From contig NZ_CP126241.1 in NCBI RefSeq assembly GCF_030142075.1, positions 1,674,001 to 1,738,000 of the forward strand: a stretch of DNA of 64,000 bases, in the 5' to 3' direction. A program made the position numbers and the translations under genes. Of this stretch, positions 1 to 8,098 are shown piece after piece. Below the pieces are notes generated by a model. The model saw only the letters and a list, made by a program, of their open reading frames with translations. It ran no database searches and had not been told where the DNA came from. The stretch is from Arthrobacter sp. zg-Y20 (GTDB lineage: Bacteria > Actinomycetota > Actinomycetes > Actinomycetales > Micrococcaceae). Position 1 is the first letter of the stretch. Each line of letters opens with the position of its first letter.

Positions 1-1
1 C

Positions 2-541
2 CCCGCCGGCACCATCGGACCGGCCCTTCGGAAGCTGTACTTCGTCCGCTTCGGATTCGCCGTCCTTTGGGCAGTCCTCATTGCGCTGACGGCCTCCACC
101 ATCGGCCCGCTCAGCATCGCACTGCTCATCCTTTACCCGCTGTTCGACGTCGGGGCAGCCGTCGTCGACCACCGCGCCTCCCGAGCCACCCGGCCGGGAC
201 CGCTGCTCGTCGTCAACATGGCGCTCAGCCTCCTGACCGCTGTTGCACTCGGTTTCGCCGTCACCTCCGGACCGGCCGCAGTCCTGGTTGTCTGGGGCGC
301 CTGGGCCATCACCGCGGGTGCGGTCCAACTCGCCGTAGCCATTAGCCGTCTGCGGTTGGGCGGGCAGTGGCCCATGATCCTCAGCGGCGGCATCTCCACT
401 CTTGCGGGCACCGGGTTCATCCTGATGTCGGGCGGACCCTCGTCATCCCTCACCGGCGTCGCCGGGTACGCAACTCTCGGCGGCATCTTCTTCCTGCTCT
501 CCGCGATCCGACTGGGACGCACCGCCAAGGCGGGCGCATGA
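2..541 (+). CDS. Polytopic membrane protein, DUF308-like (5' truncated by window edge)
   Basis: The frame is open from the first bases and ends with TGA at 539-541, so only the C-terminal ~179 residues are visible. They are very hydrophobic, with about five to six predicted membrane segments separated by short Arg/Gly loops, for example ending in FFLLSAIRLGRTAKAG. Size, spacing of helices and the glycine-rich segments resemble the DUF308/HdeD-like small membrane proteins. The stop overlaps the start of the downstream disulfide oxidoreductase (ATGATG), so the two genes are translationally coupled. The function is unknown and the family call is tentative. Confidence 0.6.
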   Translation, partial: PAGTIGPALRKLYFVRFGFAVLWAVLIALTASTIGPLSIALLILYPLFDVGAAVVDHRASRATRPGPLLVVNMALSLLTAVALGFAVTSGPAAVLVVWGAWAITAGAVQLAVAISRLRLGGQWPMILSGGISTLAGTGFILMSGGPSSSLTGVAGYATLGGIFFLLSAIRLGRTAKAGA

Positions 542-1980
542 TGGCCGGGACTACTACGGACGTCATCATCATTGGCGCCGGACCGGTCGGGGAAAATGTA
601 GCCGACCGCATCGTCTCCGGCGGGCTGAGCGCCGTAATCGTGGAAGCCGAGCTGGTCGGCGGAGAATGCTCCTACTGGGCGTGCATGCCTACCAAAGCGC
701 TGCTCCGGGACGCGGCCGCGCTCCGTGCCGTCCGGCAGCTGCCCGGTGCCGCCGCGGCGGTGACTGGGGGACTCGACGTCGACGCCGTGCTGGAGCGTCG
801 AGACCGGTTTGCCTCGGACTGGAACGATGATGGCCAGGTTGCCTGGCTCCGCCAGGCCGGCATTGGGCTTGTCCGGGGCCGCGGGCGTATCAGCGCCCCG
901 CGGACCGTCGAAGTCACCGGCCGGGACGGTACCGTCAGTACTATTACGGCCCGGCACGCCGTCGTCGTCGCCACGGGCACCAGCGCGGCCGTTCCGCCGA
1001 TTCCGGGACTGGCGGACGCTGCTCCCTGGACCAGCAGAGAGGCCGTGTCGGTGAAGAAAATTCCGGAACGGCTTGCGATCATCGGAGGCGGTGTTGTTGG
1101 CACGGAAATGGCAACCGCCTTCAGCGCATTGGGCGCGTTCGTGACGCTGATTGCGCGCGACGGCGTACTCCCCAGGGTGGAGCCGTATGCCGCCGAGCAC
1201 GTCGTTGCGTCCCTTCAGAGCAGCGGCGTACAGGTAATGGCGGGAACAAGCCCCACCGGGGTCACACGGGATCCCAGTGGAACCGTGCAGATCACCCTGG
1301 CGGGCGGCGAGGTCATCAGTGCGGACGAGGTCCTTGTTGCCACGGGGCGCCGGCCCAACACCGGCAATCTCGGACTTGAACAATTCGGACTCCCGGACTC
1401 CGGCTGGCTGGAGGTCGATGAGACCCTGCGGGTGACCGCTCCCGGGGGCCACGTGCCCGACGGCGGGTGGCTATACGCCGCGGGAGACGTCAACGGCCGG
1501 GCGCTGCTCACCCACCAGGGCAAGTACCAGGCCCGTGCGGCGGGGGACGTGATCGTGGCACGGGCAACCGGTGCCCCGGTTGAGGACTTCGCATGGGGGC
1601 GCCATGCAGCCACCGCCGATCTCCTGGCCGTTCCGCAGGTCATCTTCACTGACCCGGAGATCGCCTCCGCCGGACTCACCCTGGCCGCGGCCGCCGATGC
1701 CGGACTGCGGGTCCGTTCTGTGGAGTACGACCTGGGTTCCGTTGCCGGCGCATCCCTGCATGCCGACGGTTATGCCGGCCGCGCAGGCATTGTCATCAAC
1801 GAGGACACCAACACCATTGTCGGGTTCACCGCCGTCGGATCCGACGTGGCAGAGCTGGTGCACGCCGCGACCATCGCCATCGCCGGAGAAGTACCTCTAG
1901 ACCGGCTCTGGCATGCGGTGCCGGCCTATCCGACGATGAGCGAGCTCTGGCTTCGGCTGCTGGAAACCGCAGGACGGTAG
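538..1980 (+). CDS. Class I pyridine nucleotide-disulfide oxidoreductase (dihydrolipoyl dehydrogenase/mercuric reductase-like)
   Basis: A 480-residue cytosolic flavoprotein. The N-terminal FAD-binding Rossmann motif (DVIIIGAGPVGENVA) is followed by the redox-active pair in GGECSYWACMPTKALL (CxxxxC). A second nucleotide-binding GGGVVGTE motif and the FAD contact LYAAGDVNG follow. The C-terminal dimerisation domain ends with HAVPAYPTMSELWLRL, which resembles the HxxxxE region of lipoamide dehydrogenases but has a longer insertion. There are no E2 or lipoate genes nearby, so it is more likely a stand-alone NAD(P)H-dependent disulfide or quinone reductase than an Lpd of a dehydrogenase complex. 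The start ATG at 538 overlaps the preceding stop; ATG 541 is an alternative. Confidence 0.88.
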   Translation: MMAGTTTDVIIIGAGPVGENVADRIVSGGLSAVIVEAELVGGECSYWACMPTKALLRDAAALRAVRQLPGAAAAVTGGLDVDAVLERRDRFASDWNDDGQVAWLRQAGIGLVRGRGRISAPRTVEVTGRDGTVSTITARHAVVVATGTSAAVPPIPGLADAAPWTSREAVSVKKIPERLAIIGGGVVGTEMATAFSALGAFVTLIARDGVLPRVEPYAAEHVVASLQSSGVQVMAGTSPTGVTRDPSGTVQITLAGGEVISADEVLVATGRRPNTGNLGLEQFGLPDSGWLEVDETLRVTAPGGHVPDGGWLYAAGDVNGRALLTHQGKYQARAAGDVIVARATGAPVEDFAWGRHAATADLLAVPQVIFTDPEIASAGLTLAAAADAGLRVRSVEYDLGSVAGASLHADGYAGRAGIVINEDTNTIVGFTAVGSDVAELVHAATIAIAGEVPLDRLWHAVPAYPTMSELWLRLLETAGR

Positions 1981-2044
1981 ACAACCGCCCGGCCCGCCCG
2001 CAAACTTCCGCCATCACCACAACCACCCCACGAAAGGAAAGAAC

Positions 2045-2350
2045 ATGCCCACGAAGATCACCTTCATCATCGACAACCCCGCCGACCCCGGAGCCTTCGA
2101 GTCCGCCTACAAAAGCATTGAAGGCAACGCAAAGCAGCTTCCGAAGCTGCGCCGGTACGAGGCCGGGAAGGTTTGGCCCAAGGAAGACGGCTCGCCCACT
2201 CCGGCCCACCGGACCCTGGACCTGTATTTCGACAGTTATGAGGATGCCTCTGCAGCCGTGAAGACCGCTGCGGCTGCCGATACGTTCGGGCAGTTGACCG
2301 CCACGGGCACACCGTTCAGGGCGCTGTTCTCCGACGTATCGGAAGGCTAG
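2045..2350 (+). CDS. EthD-like small ferredoxin-fold protein
   Basis: A 101-residue protein preceded by a good ribosome-binding site (GAAAGGAAAG, about 5 bases before ATG). The sequence starts MPTKITFIIDNPADPGAFE and has a dimeric alpha/beta-barrel pattern: beta strand, acidic helix, conserved LPKLRRYEAGKVWP, and a C-terminal YEDASAAVKTAAAADTFGQL helix. This matches EthD/REDY-type proteins, which often help oxidoreductases or monooxygenases. It lies 64 bases behind the disulfide oxidoreductase and may be in the same transcript. The biochemical role is not determinable from sequence. Confidence 0.72.
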   Translation: MPTKITFIIDNPADPGAFESAYKSIEGNAKQLPKLRRYEAGKVWPKEDGSPTPAHRTLDLYFDSYEDASAAVKTAAAADTFGQLTATGTPFRALFSDVSEG

Positions 2351-2380
2351 GCGTCGAAGGAGGCTGGACATCCAAGTAGG

Positions 2381-2424
2381 AGTCGCCGTGAGGCGGGCAG
2401 CAATGTCCCGGCCTCACGGCGACT
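2381..2424. terminator. Bidirectional hairpin terminator between convergent genes
   Basis: Perfect 14-base inverted repeat, AGTCGCCGTGAGGC at 2381-2394 and its complement at 2411-2424. Three further G-C pairs at the loop are possible, and TTGTCTT follows on the plus strand. It sits between the EthD-like gene and the convergent spherulin-4 gene, whose stop codon (2414-2416) lies within the stem. Confidence 0.65.
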
Positions 2425-3085
2425 TTGTCTTGGCCAGCCGCGCAGAGACGTTCGCCGGCGGCCCCAGCCACGGGGTGGGCATGGATCGGTCCGTGACGAA
2501 GGCATGCCCGGCGCCGCGGTGGCCAGCTGCCAAACGGACTCCGGCAATCTGTGCCGGATCACAGCTGTGCACCAGATGCCAGAGCCGCGCCGGAGGTACA
2601 TTCTGCGCCCAGGCGGGGTGCCGGAAGCGCGCATAATCCGCCGCAGTTCCCTCGAACACCGAGGTGACATCGAACAGCCGCACATGTCCCGGCGTCGGAA
2701 AGACACCGGGGTTCGCAGCGAGGAACCGGATGCCGGCAGCCCGGGCCGACGCCGCATACACGGCGCACCGGCCAAGGCTGCCGGATCCGGAGGGAAGTTC
2801 GTCGAACATAATCCCGTCCAGGCCGTAGATTCGCTGCCAGGCAAGCACGTCCAGGGCGACGTCCGCCGGCGGGCGCTGGCCGTAGTTAACCGCGACGTAC
2901 CCCAGGAGCCGGGTGTATCCCAGTCCGGCAATCGCTTCCGGATAGTAGGCATCGTCTTCTCCGCCGGGTCCGTTGTGGACGTTGACGACGGCGAAGGAGA
3001 CGTTTTGTCCGGCCAGCCACGCCCATTCCCGGGGCCCTTCCGCCGGGTGGATGTACCACGGCAGCGCCAGTCGGGGTGCCCTCAC
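2414..3085 (-). CDS. Spherulation-specific family 4 (spherulin-4) protein, glycoside-hydrolase-like TIM barrel
   Basis: A 223-residue protein that starts at GTG 3085, overlapping the upstream stop by four bases (GTGA). Motifs LALPWYIHPAEGPREWAWLA, VNVHNGPGG, GYVAVNYGQRP, GLDGIMFDELPSG, AANPGVF and WAQNVPPARLWHLVH follow the spherulin-4 family (PF12138), which shares its fold with GH114-type galactosaminidase barrels. The DGIMFDE stretch supplies the acidic residues expected at the active site. No signal peptide is visible, so it may be cytosolic or linked to the membrane partner. As third gene behind a PelF-like glycosyltransferase it plausibly plays the part of the PelA hydrolase domain; that role is inference. 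Confidence 0.8.
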   Translation of the reverse strand: MRAPRLALPWYIHPAEGPREWAWLAGQNVSFAVVNVHNGPGGEDDAYYPEAIAGLGYTRLLGYVAVNYGQRPPADVALDVLAWQRIYGLDGIMFDELPSGSGSLGRCAVYAASARAAGIRFLAANPGVFPTPGHVRLFDVTSVFEGTAADYARFRHPAWAQNVPPARLWHLVHSCDPAQIAGVRLAAGHRGAGHAFVTDRSMPTPWLGPPANVSARLAKTKSP

Positions 3086-4407
3086 GCGTAGGTCCGCGGA
3101 TCCGCCACGAGCGCCAGCAGGACCACGATTCCCGCAAGCAGGAAAGCTGCGGCCGCCAGAATGCCGGCTCCGCTGCTGACCAGCAGCCACAATGCGGCCG
3201 CAAGGCAGGCAGCAGCGGCAAACAGCACGCCCCGCCGGGGTTGTCCGAACGCGCTCAGGGCCGTGGAGATAGTGGCCAGGGCGCTGAAGATGGCGGCTAC
3301 CACCACCGTGGCGGCCGCTCTGTTGTCCTCCACCAGGAAGAGGACCACCACGGAGGACACCGCTGCCGAGATCACCACAATCGTGGCGGAGATGGCCAGG
3401 GTCAGCAGCCAGGCGTTCCACGCTGCGTTCCGGAGCAGCGGTGTCCGCTGGGAGGACCACTGGAGCCGCTGGCGCATCAGTACCAGCGCTGGATCAGTGG
3501 CGGCGGCAGCAACGACGGTGGCCGCCACCAACGCGGTGCCTTCCCACGCGGGCAACCGGGTCAGGGCCAAGGTCAGTGCTGCCGCAAGGAAGCCGGCCTG
3601 GGCAGCTGGAGCGACGGCGCTTCTGCCGTCTTCCCATCGGGGCCGGCGGCCCTCCGGGTTGGAGCGGAGATGGATGGCGAGCAATGCCGTTACTGCCGCC
3701 ACCACCAGCAAGGCCGTGCCGGGCATAATGACGGCCGCGGCAGTGGAACGGAGCGCCAGCATGGTCGCCACAATCGAGACGGCACACGCCAGGACCGTCA
3801 GCAGGAACCAGGAGCGGCCCAGGATCACGAGCATGGAAACAACACAGGAGTACCAGCACCAAACCATCAGAAGTGCGGCCATGGTGGCATCATGGCCGGG
3901 AAGGATCAGGGAGACCCCCACGTAGCAGGCGAGGACGGCCATGATCAGCAGGGTTGCCCCGGTGCCGCGGGCGACGCCGCGTTTCAGCTGCCCGGCGCCG
4001 GCATAGGTCCAGACAATCCCGGAGACGGCCTGCCCGATGATCCACGCGCCGATGCCGGCTACGAGGACCTCCCTGGTGTTGGCGGCAAGGACCGTAGCGG
4101 TGAGACCGCCCAGCACTGCCCCCAAGATGAGGACAATGGCCCGCCGGACGGATTGGAGCAGGTCGTCCCGTCCGAGCCATGGCTCGGCGGTTGCCTGCGT
4201 GGTGCCGCGTTCCTGCACCAGGGAGGAAGCGTAGTCGAACACGTCCTTCGCTCCATGGCGCTGGCGCACGGTGCGGTCACTGAGTCCGGACGCTTCCAGC
4301 CGTGCCGTGATCTCAAAGGTGTCCACGGCGTCGTAGGCCATCAGGTTGTTCTCAAGTTTCGGGACGGCTGAACCCGCCGCGGGCACAATGACAGTGTCGG
4401 CGCTCAT
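3082..4407 (-). CDS. Large polytopic membrane protein of the Pel-like locus
   Basis: A 441-residue integral membrane protein. The first ~85 residues are cytosolic and charged (LSDRTVRQRHGAKDVFDYAS), followed by about ten to twelve hydrophobic helices with a cytosolic Arg/Trp-rich loop in the middle (RSNPEGRRPRWEDGR). Four-base overlaps with the genes on either side (4404-4407 and 3082-3085) indicate one operon. In Pel systems a membrane protein (PelG) works with PelF to export the polymer. This protein has the right position and topology, but I do not recognise direct PelG sequence identity. Export or flippase function is therefore inference from context. Confidence 0.7.
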   Translation of the reverse strand: MSADTVIVPAAGSAVPKLENNLMAYDAVDTFEITARLEASGLSDRTVRQRHGAKDVFDYASSLVQERGTTQATAEPWLGRDDLLQSVRRAIVLILGAVLGGLTATVLAANTREVLVAGIGAWIIGQAVSGIVWTYAGAGQLKRGVARGTGATLLIMAVLACYVGVSLILPGHDATMAALLMVWCWYSCVVSMLVILGRSWFLLTVLACAVSIVATMLALRSTAAAVIMPGTALLVVAAVTALLAIHLRSNPEGRRPRWEDGRSAVAPAAQAGFLAAALTLALTRLPAWEGTALVAATVVAAAATDPALVLMRQRLQWSSQRTPLLRNAAWNAWLLTLAISATIVVISAAVSSVVVLFLVEDNRAAATVVVAAIFSALATISTALSAFGQPRRGVLFAAAACLAAALWLLVSSGAGILAAAAFLLAGIVVLLALVADPRTYA

Positions 4408-6047
4408 GCGGACAACCGCTGGGACGCGTCACGGAGTGCGGGAACCGCGGGTGTCGGTGCGCCGTGGGCTCCGGTAGCCGTGCCGGACCGGAAACCGGCA
4501 GCCGGGGGGTGCTCGAACAGCCGCCCGTCCCGGGTGGCAGCATAGGCCTCCCGGTAGCGGCCCAGGCACCGGTCCAACGTGAACTCGGCCAGGGCACGGC
4601 GTCGTGCGGCCGCCCCCATGTCCGCCCGGAGCCGGTCATTGGAGAGCAGGGTGATGCAAGCGTCCGCGAACGCGGCGGGCTCGCGGGCGGGCACCAGCAT
4701 GCCGGTGGTCCGCTCTTCGTCCAGGCATTCCGCTACGCCCCCGACGTCGGTGTTGACGGTGGCGCGGCCGCACATCATGGACTCGATGAGGGTAAAGGGC
4801 AGGCCTTCGGACACGCTGGACAGTGCCACCAAGTGGCCGGCTTCAATGGCCGGGCGGCTGCCCTTGCTGGGACCTTCCCAGTGCACCGCGTCGGTGACAC
4901 CGAGGCTGGCTGCCAGTTCCACCAGGCCCGCCTTGTAGGCGTGGTTTTCCGTTGGCGTGGGCCCGAAAAGCCGCAGTTGGGCCGTGGGCACCTGCTGACG
5001 CACCAGTGCGAAGGCCGAGATGAGGGTTTCCAGGTCCTTCAGCGGATCGATCCGTCCCACAAAGCTGATGGTGGGCAGCTCCGGTTCGGAGGTGACCGGC
5101 AGGAACGTTTCCGGGTCTACGCCGTTGGGGATGGTGTGGATCCGTTCGGGGAGGGCACCGAGGCGGCGCTCCCAGCGGGCGTTGAACTGGTTGACCGGGA
5201 GGACCATGTGCGCCCGGGCCACAACCACCTGGCACAGCCGGCGCAGGAACGCCGTGACCGCGCGCCGCACGGGCCAGGAGAAGTTGGCACCGTGCAGGGC
5301 GAGGTACCGCTCCCTCAGGTACACGCCGTGTTCGGTCAGGAGGATGGGAGTGCCGTGCCGCCAGGAGTGGGCCAGGGCGACCAGTGAGGAGGGGCCGTTG
5401 CTGGAGGCATGGATGACGTCGGCCCCCGCCGGCCGCTGGTCAACCAGGGCCAGGGCGCGGTCAACGATGCTGGCTGCCATCACGGCGTCCGCCACGGACA
5501 TGGGCGGCTCGCCAGCGCTGACCAGGTGCCGCGTCCAGGCTGCCAGGATAGGCGCCACGGAACCCCGGGTAGCCAGGGCATGGGCCAGGCCGATCCGGTT
5601 GCTGATGGCCACCAGGTTGCGCAGTGCCTCGTCCGTCCGGGCCACGGCGTCCGCGTCGTCGGACCCGAGTGCGGCGTCCCACAGCAGGGCGAGTTCGTCC
5701 TGCGTGCGGTCAATCCATTCCTTGCGCCGGGATCCGGGCCGCAGCGGGGCCGCCGGGGGTCCCCAGACGGGGATGATCCTCAGGGAGCGGACATTTTCGG
5801 GGAGCTTCCAGACGGGACGGTCGGCACCGCTTCCGGTCAGGGCAAAGATTTCGAAGTCGTGGTCCGGCATTCCCGTGATCAGCTGGTTGCACCACGTGCT
5901 GACGCCTCCGGTGACTACCGGGAAGGTGCCCTCCGTGACGAGCGCTATCTTCAGCGGTTTGTCCCGGATCCGTTTCGGCACAGCCGGAACGGCAGTGGAT
6001 CCGTGGACCTGGGCGGAACGGCAGAACCCCGTGACTGAACTAAACAT
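4404..6047 (-). CDS. PelF-like family 4 glycosyltransferase
   Basis: A 547-residue GT-B glycosyltransferase. The N-terminal half has KIALVTEGTFPVVTGGVSTW, the typical start of the PelF/DUF3492 family, plus HASSNGPSSLVALAHSW and LLTEHGVYLRERYL. The C-terminal half has the GT4 nucleotide-sugar signatures NGVDPETF, SFVGRIDPLKDLETLI and SEGLPFTLIESMMCGR with the EX7E motif. About 30 N-terminal residues precede the fold and may not all be translated. GAGGT stands upstream of ATG 6047. It is first in a three-gene overlapping operon with a membrane protein and a spherulin-4 protein. PelF polymerises UDP-N-acetylhexosamine in Pel biosynthesis; the sugar used here is unknown. Confidence 0.86.
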   Translation of the reverse strand: MFSSVTGFCRSAQVHGSTAVPAVPKRIRDKPLKIALVTEGTFPVVTGGVSTWCNQLITGMPDHDFEIFALTGSGADRPVWKLPENVRSLRIIPVWGPPAAPLRPGSRRKEWIDRTQDELALLWDAALGSDDADAVARTDEALRNLVAISNRIGLAHALATRGSVAPILAAWTRHLVSAGEPPMSVADAVMAASIVDRALALVDQRPAGADVIHASSNGPSSLVALAHSWRHGTPILLTEHGVYLRERYLALHGANFSWPVRRAVTAFLRRLCQVVVARAHMVLPVNQFNARWERRLGALPERIHTIPNGVDPETFLPVTSEPELPTISFVGRIDPLKDLETLISAFALVRQQVPTAQLRLFGPTPTENHAYKAGLVELAASLGVTDAVHWEGPSKGSRPAIEAGHLVALSSVSEGLPFTLIESMMCGRATVNTDVGGVAECLDEERTTGMLVPAREPAAFADACITLLSNDRLRADMGAAARRRALAEFTLDRCLGRYREAYAATRDGRLFEHPPAAGFRSGTATGAHGAPTPAVPALRDASQRLSA

Positions 6048-6231
6048 TTTCGAGACCTCAATTAGCGATGGACGACATCGATATCAGTGAATACGAGGTA
6101 GTCAGACGGGACACGCGTAACCGTTACTCGCTTCGATCAGATGCTTCGAGGTAGGGGTGTTGAAGAATTTTCCGAAAATTTGGCATACATTGCGGGTCTC
6201 TTGCGGCTGCCCTTTCCCGGCGCGTTCAGCG

Positions 6232-6267
6232 ATCGAACAGCGTTCGGCTATCGAACAGCGTTCAGCC
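6232..6267. repeat. 18-bp in-frame tandem duplication over the sigma-factor stop codon
   Basis: ATCGAACAGCGTTCGGCT (6232-6249) is followed directly by ATCGAACAGCGTTCAGCC (6250-6267), 16 of 18 bases identical. On the minus strand the copy nearer the gene encodes LNAVR and the TAG stop. The outer copy reads in frame as PNAVRS, so the unit is an exact multiple of three. Confidence 0.7.
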
Positions 6268-7417
6268 GGGCGGCTTGCCGGGCCAGGTGCTCGCGTTCGG
6301 CCAGGTTCGGCGCGGCCAGGGCGGCCTCGGCGTACAGCCGTGCGGCCGTGCCGGCGTCGCCGTCGCGCTCATGCAGGTAGGCCAGCGCGGCGGTGCGCCG
6401 GGGGAGTGCGGGATCCAGCTCCGCCAGCGCGGCCAGCCCGGCGCGCGGTCCGTCCGCCTCCCCGACGGCGACGGCGCGGTTCAGCCGGGCTACCGGACTG
6501 CCGGTGAGCCGGACCAATTCGTCATACCAAGACACGATCTGCGGCCAGTCGGTCTCCCCGGCCGTCTGTGCATCGGCGTGCAGGGCGGCGACGGCGGCCT
6601 GCGCCTGGTATTCGCCCAGCCGGTCCGCAGCCAGTGCCCGCTGCAGGATCGCCACTCCTTCGGCAATCAGGCCGGTGTCCCAGCGGCCGCGGTCCTGCTC
6701 GGCCAGCGGCACCAGCCGCCCGGCGCCGTCCGTCCGTGCCGGGCGGCGGGCGTGGTGGAGCAGCATCAGCGCCAGCAGCCCGTGGACTTCGGGATGGTTG
6801 ATGCCGGTGGCCAGCTGCCGGGTGAGGCGGATGGCTTCGGCAGCCAGGTCCACGTTCCCGGAGTAGCCCTCGTTGAACACCAGATACAGGGTCCGCAGCA
6901 CGGTGGCCACGTTGCCGGGGGAGCCGAACCGGACTGTGTTCAACCCGACCCCGGCAACGGTGCGTTTGGCCCGGCTGATCCGCTGCGCCATGGTTGCCTC
7001 GCCCACCAGATACGCGGCGGCGATCTGCGCGGTGGTCAGCCCGCCGACCGCGCGCAGCGTCAGCGCCACGGCCGACGACGGCGACAGGGACGGGTGGGCG
7101 CAAAGGAAATACAGCTGCAGCGTGTCATCGGTTTCACCGGAGGGCCCGGGCGGAGGTTCCGCGTCAACGGTGAGTTCACGACGTCGGCGGGAAGTGTCCG
7201 CGCGGGTCGCGTCCAGGAACTTCCGCCAGGCGGCGGTGACCAGCCAGGCTTTCGGGTCCCGCGGCGGGTTCTGGGGCCAAGCGCGCAGGGCTTCGATCAG
7301 GGCGTCCTGCACCGCGTCCTCGGCCGCCGCGAAATCAGCTCCGCGGCGGACGAGGACGGCAATGACCTGCGGGGTTAGCATGCGGACCAGAAGCTCATCC
7401 ACGGTGCCGGGCTGCAT
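6248..7417 (-). CDS. ECF-type RNA polymerase sigma factor, ECF42/DUF6596 group
   Basis: A 389-residue sigma factor, much longer than classic ECF proteins. Region 2 (residues ~10-75) contains FAAAEDAVQDALIEALRAWP and PKAWLVTAAWRKFLD. Region 4 (~105-160) contains GGLTTAQIAAAYLVGEATMAQRISRAKR. The long C-terminal extension (LYLVFNEGYSG, HPEVHGLLALMLLHHARRPAR, helical TPR-like repeats) is diagnostic of the ECF42 group. These have no anti-sigma factor; the extension is thought to control activity, and the gene is co-transcribed with a DGPF protein. Here the DGPF gene lies seven bases upstream. The start ATG at 7417 is chosen because it directly follows that gene. Confidence 0.88.
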   Translation of the reverse strand: MQPGTVDELLVRMLTPQVIAVLVRRGADFAAAEDAVQDALIEALRAWPQNPPRDPKAWLVTAAWRKFLDATRADTSRRRRELTVDAEPPPGPSGETDDTLQLYFLCAHPSLSPSSAVALTLRAVGGLTTAQIAAAYLVGEATMAQRISRAKRTVAGVGLNTVRFGSPGNVATVLRTLYLVFNEGYSGNVDLAAEAIRLTRQLATGINHPEVHGLLALMLLHHARRPARTDGAGRLVPLAEQDRGRWDTGLIAEGVAILQRALAADRLGEYQAQAAVAALHADAQTAGETDWPQIVSWYDELVRLTGSPVARLNRAVAVGEADGPRAGLAALAELDPALPRRTAALAYLHERDGDAGTAARLYAEAALAAPNLAEREHLARQAARLNAVR

Positions 7418-7424
7418 GGCAGCG

Positions 7425-7832
7425 CTATTCAGTGATGGTGATGGGCGAGCCCAGGAACGGACGCAGTTCGATCCATTCCTGCAGCGGCTTCCCGCCAGCG
7501 GCGGGAGCGGCGGACAGTTCTCCGGCGAGTTCGACGGCGCGGTCATAGTCGTCCACGTCGATCACCATCCAGCCGGCGATCAGATCCTTGGTTTCCGCGA
7601 ACGGGCCGTCGGTCACCGGCGGCCGGCCCTCGCCGTCGTACCGCACGAAGGTGCCCTCGGGTGCGACGGCCTGGCCGTCAATGTATTCGCCGCGGGCCTG
7701 CAGCCGGTCGGCGAAATCCTGCATGAACTGCATGTGGTCCGATACTTCCTGCGGTGTCCACTGGTCCATCGGCACGTCATTGATGGGTGCCGGTGCACCG
7801 CGGTAATGCTTGAGCAACAGATACTTGGCCAT
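7425..7832 (-). CDS. DGPF-domain (YCII-related) protein, partner of the ECF42 sigma factor
   Basis: A 135-residue protein with the family signature PPVTDGPFAETKDLIAGW and the start MAKYLLLKHY. A strong ribosome-binding site (AAGGAG) lies 7 bases before ATG 7832. YCII-fold proteins are ferredoxin-like dimers of unknown biochemical role, and members of this subgroup are encoded almost always beside ECF42 sigma factors. It heads the two-gene minus-strand operon, divergent from the MFS transporter gene across 266 bases (7833-8098) in which I see no further gene. Confidence 0.88.
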   Translation of the reverse strand: MAKYLLLKHYRGAPAPINDVPMDQWTPQEVSDHMQFMQDFADRLQARGEYIDGQAVAPEGTFVRYDGEGRPPVTDGPFAETKDLIAGWMVIDVDDYDRAVELAGELSAAPAAGGKPLQEWIELRPFLGSPITITE

Positions 7833-8098
7833 GACTTATCTCCTTGGTCTCCGGGGATGGTCGAATCGCTGCAACACGGCCATTGTGGCCGCATTCACTC
7901 CGGGGACGGGACAGTGTCCGGAATTTCGACATTTCTGCGGGAGCGTTCGCCTGCGCCGCAACCGGAAACAAATTTTCGTCTTCACCTAGTGCTCCCCGGC
8001 CGGGGGTTCCACACTTGTGTCGACACTGACTTTCAGTTCTCCTTTCATGCAGCTCTCCTTTCTTACAGCGGCAGCCGTCTCGAACAAGGAAGTTCATC

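Noticed and set aside
133-1452. Long minus-strand frame (439 codons) opposite the disulfide oxidoreductase
   Set aside because: It is the high-GC antisense shadow of a gene with clear FAD, CxxxxC and NAD motifs; its own translation is Arg/Gly/Pro-rich and matches no fold.
6048-6247. Tandem repeats near 6232 considered as a CRISPR or iteron array
   Set aside because: Only two abutting 18-base units without spacers; better explained as a local duplication at a gene end.
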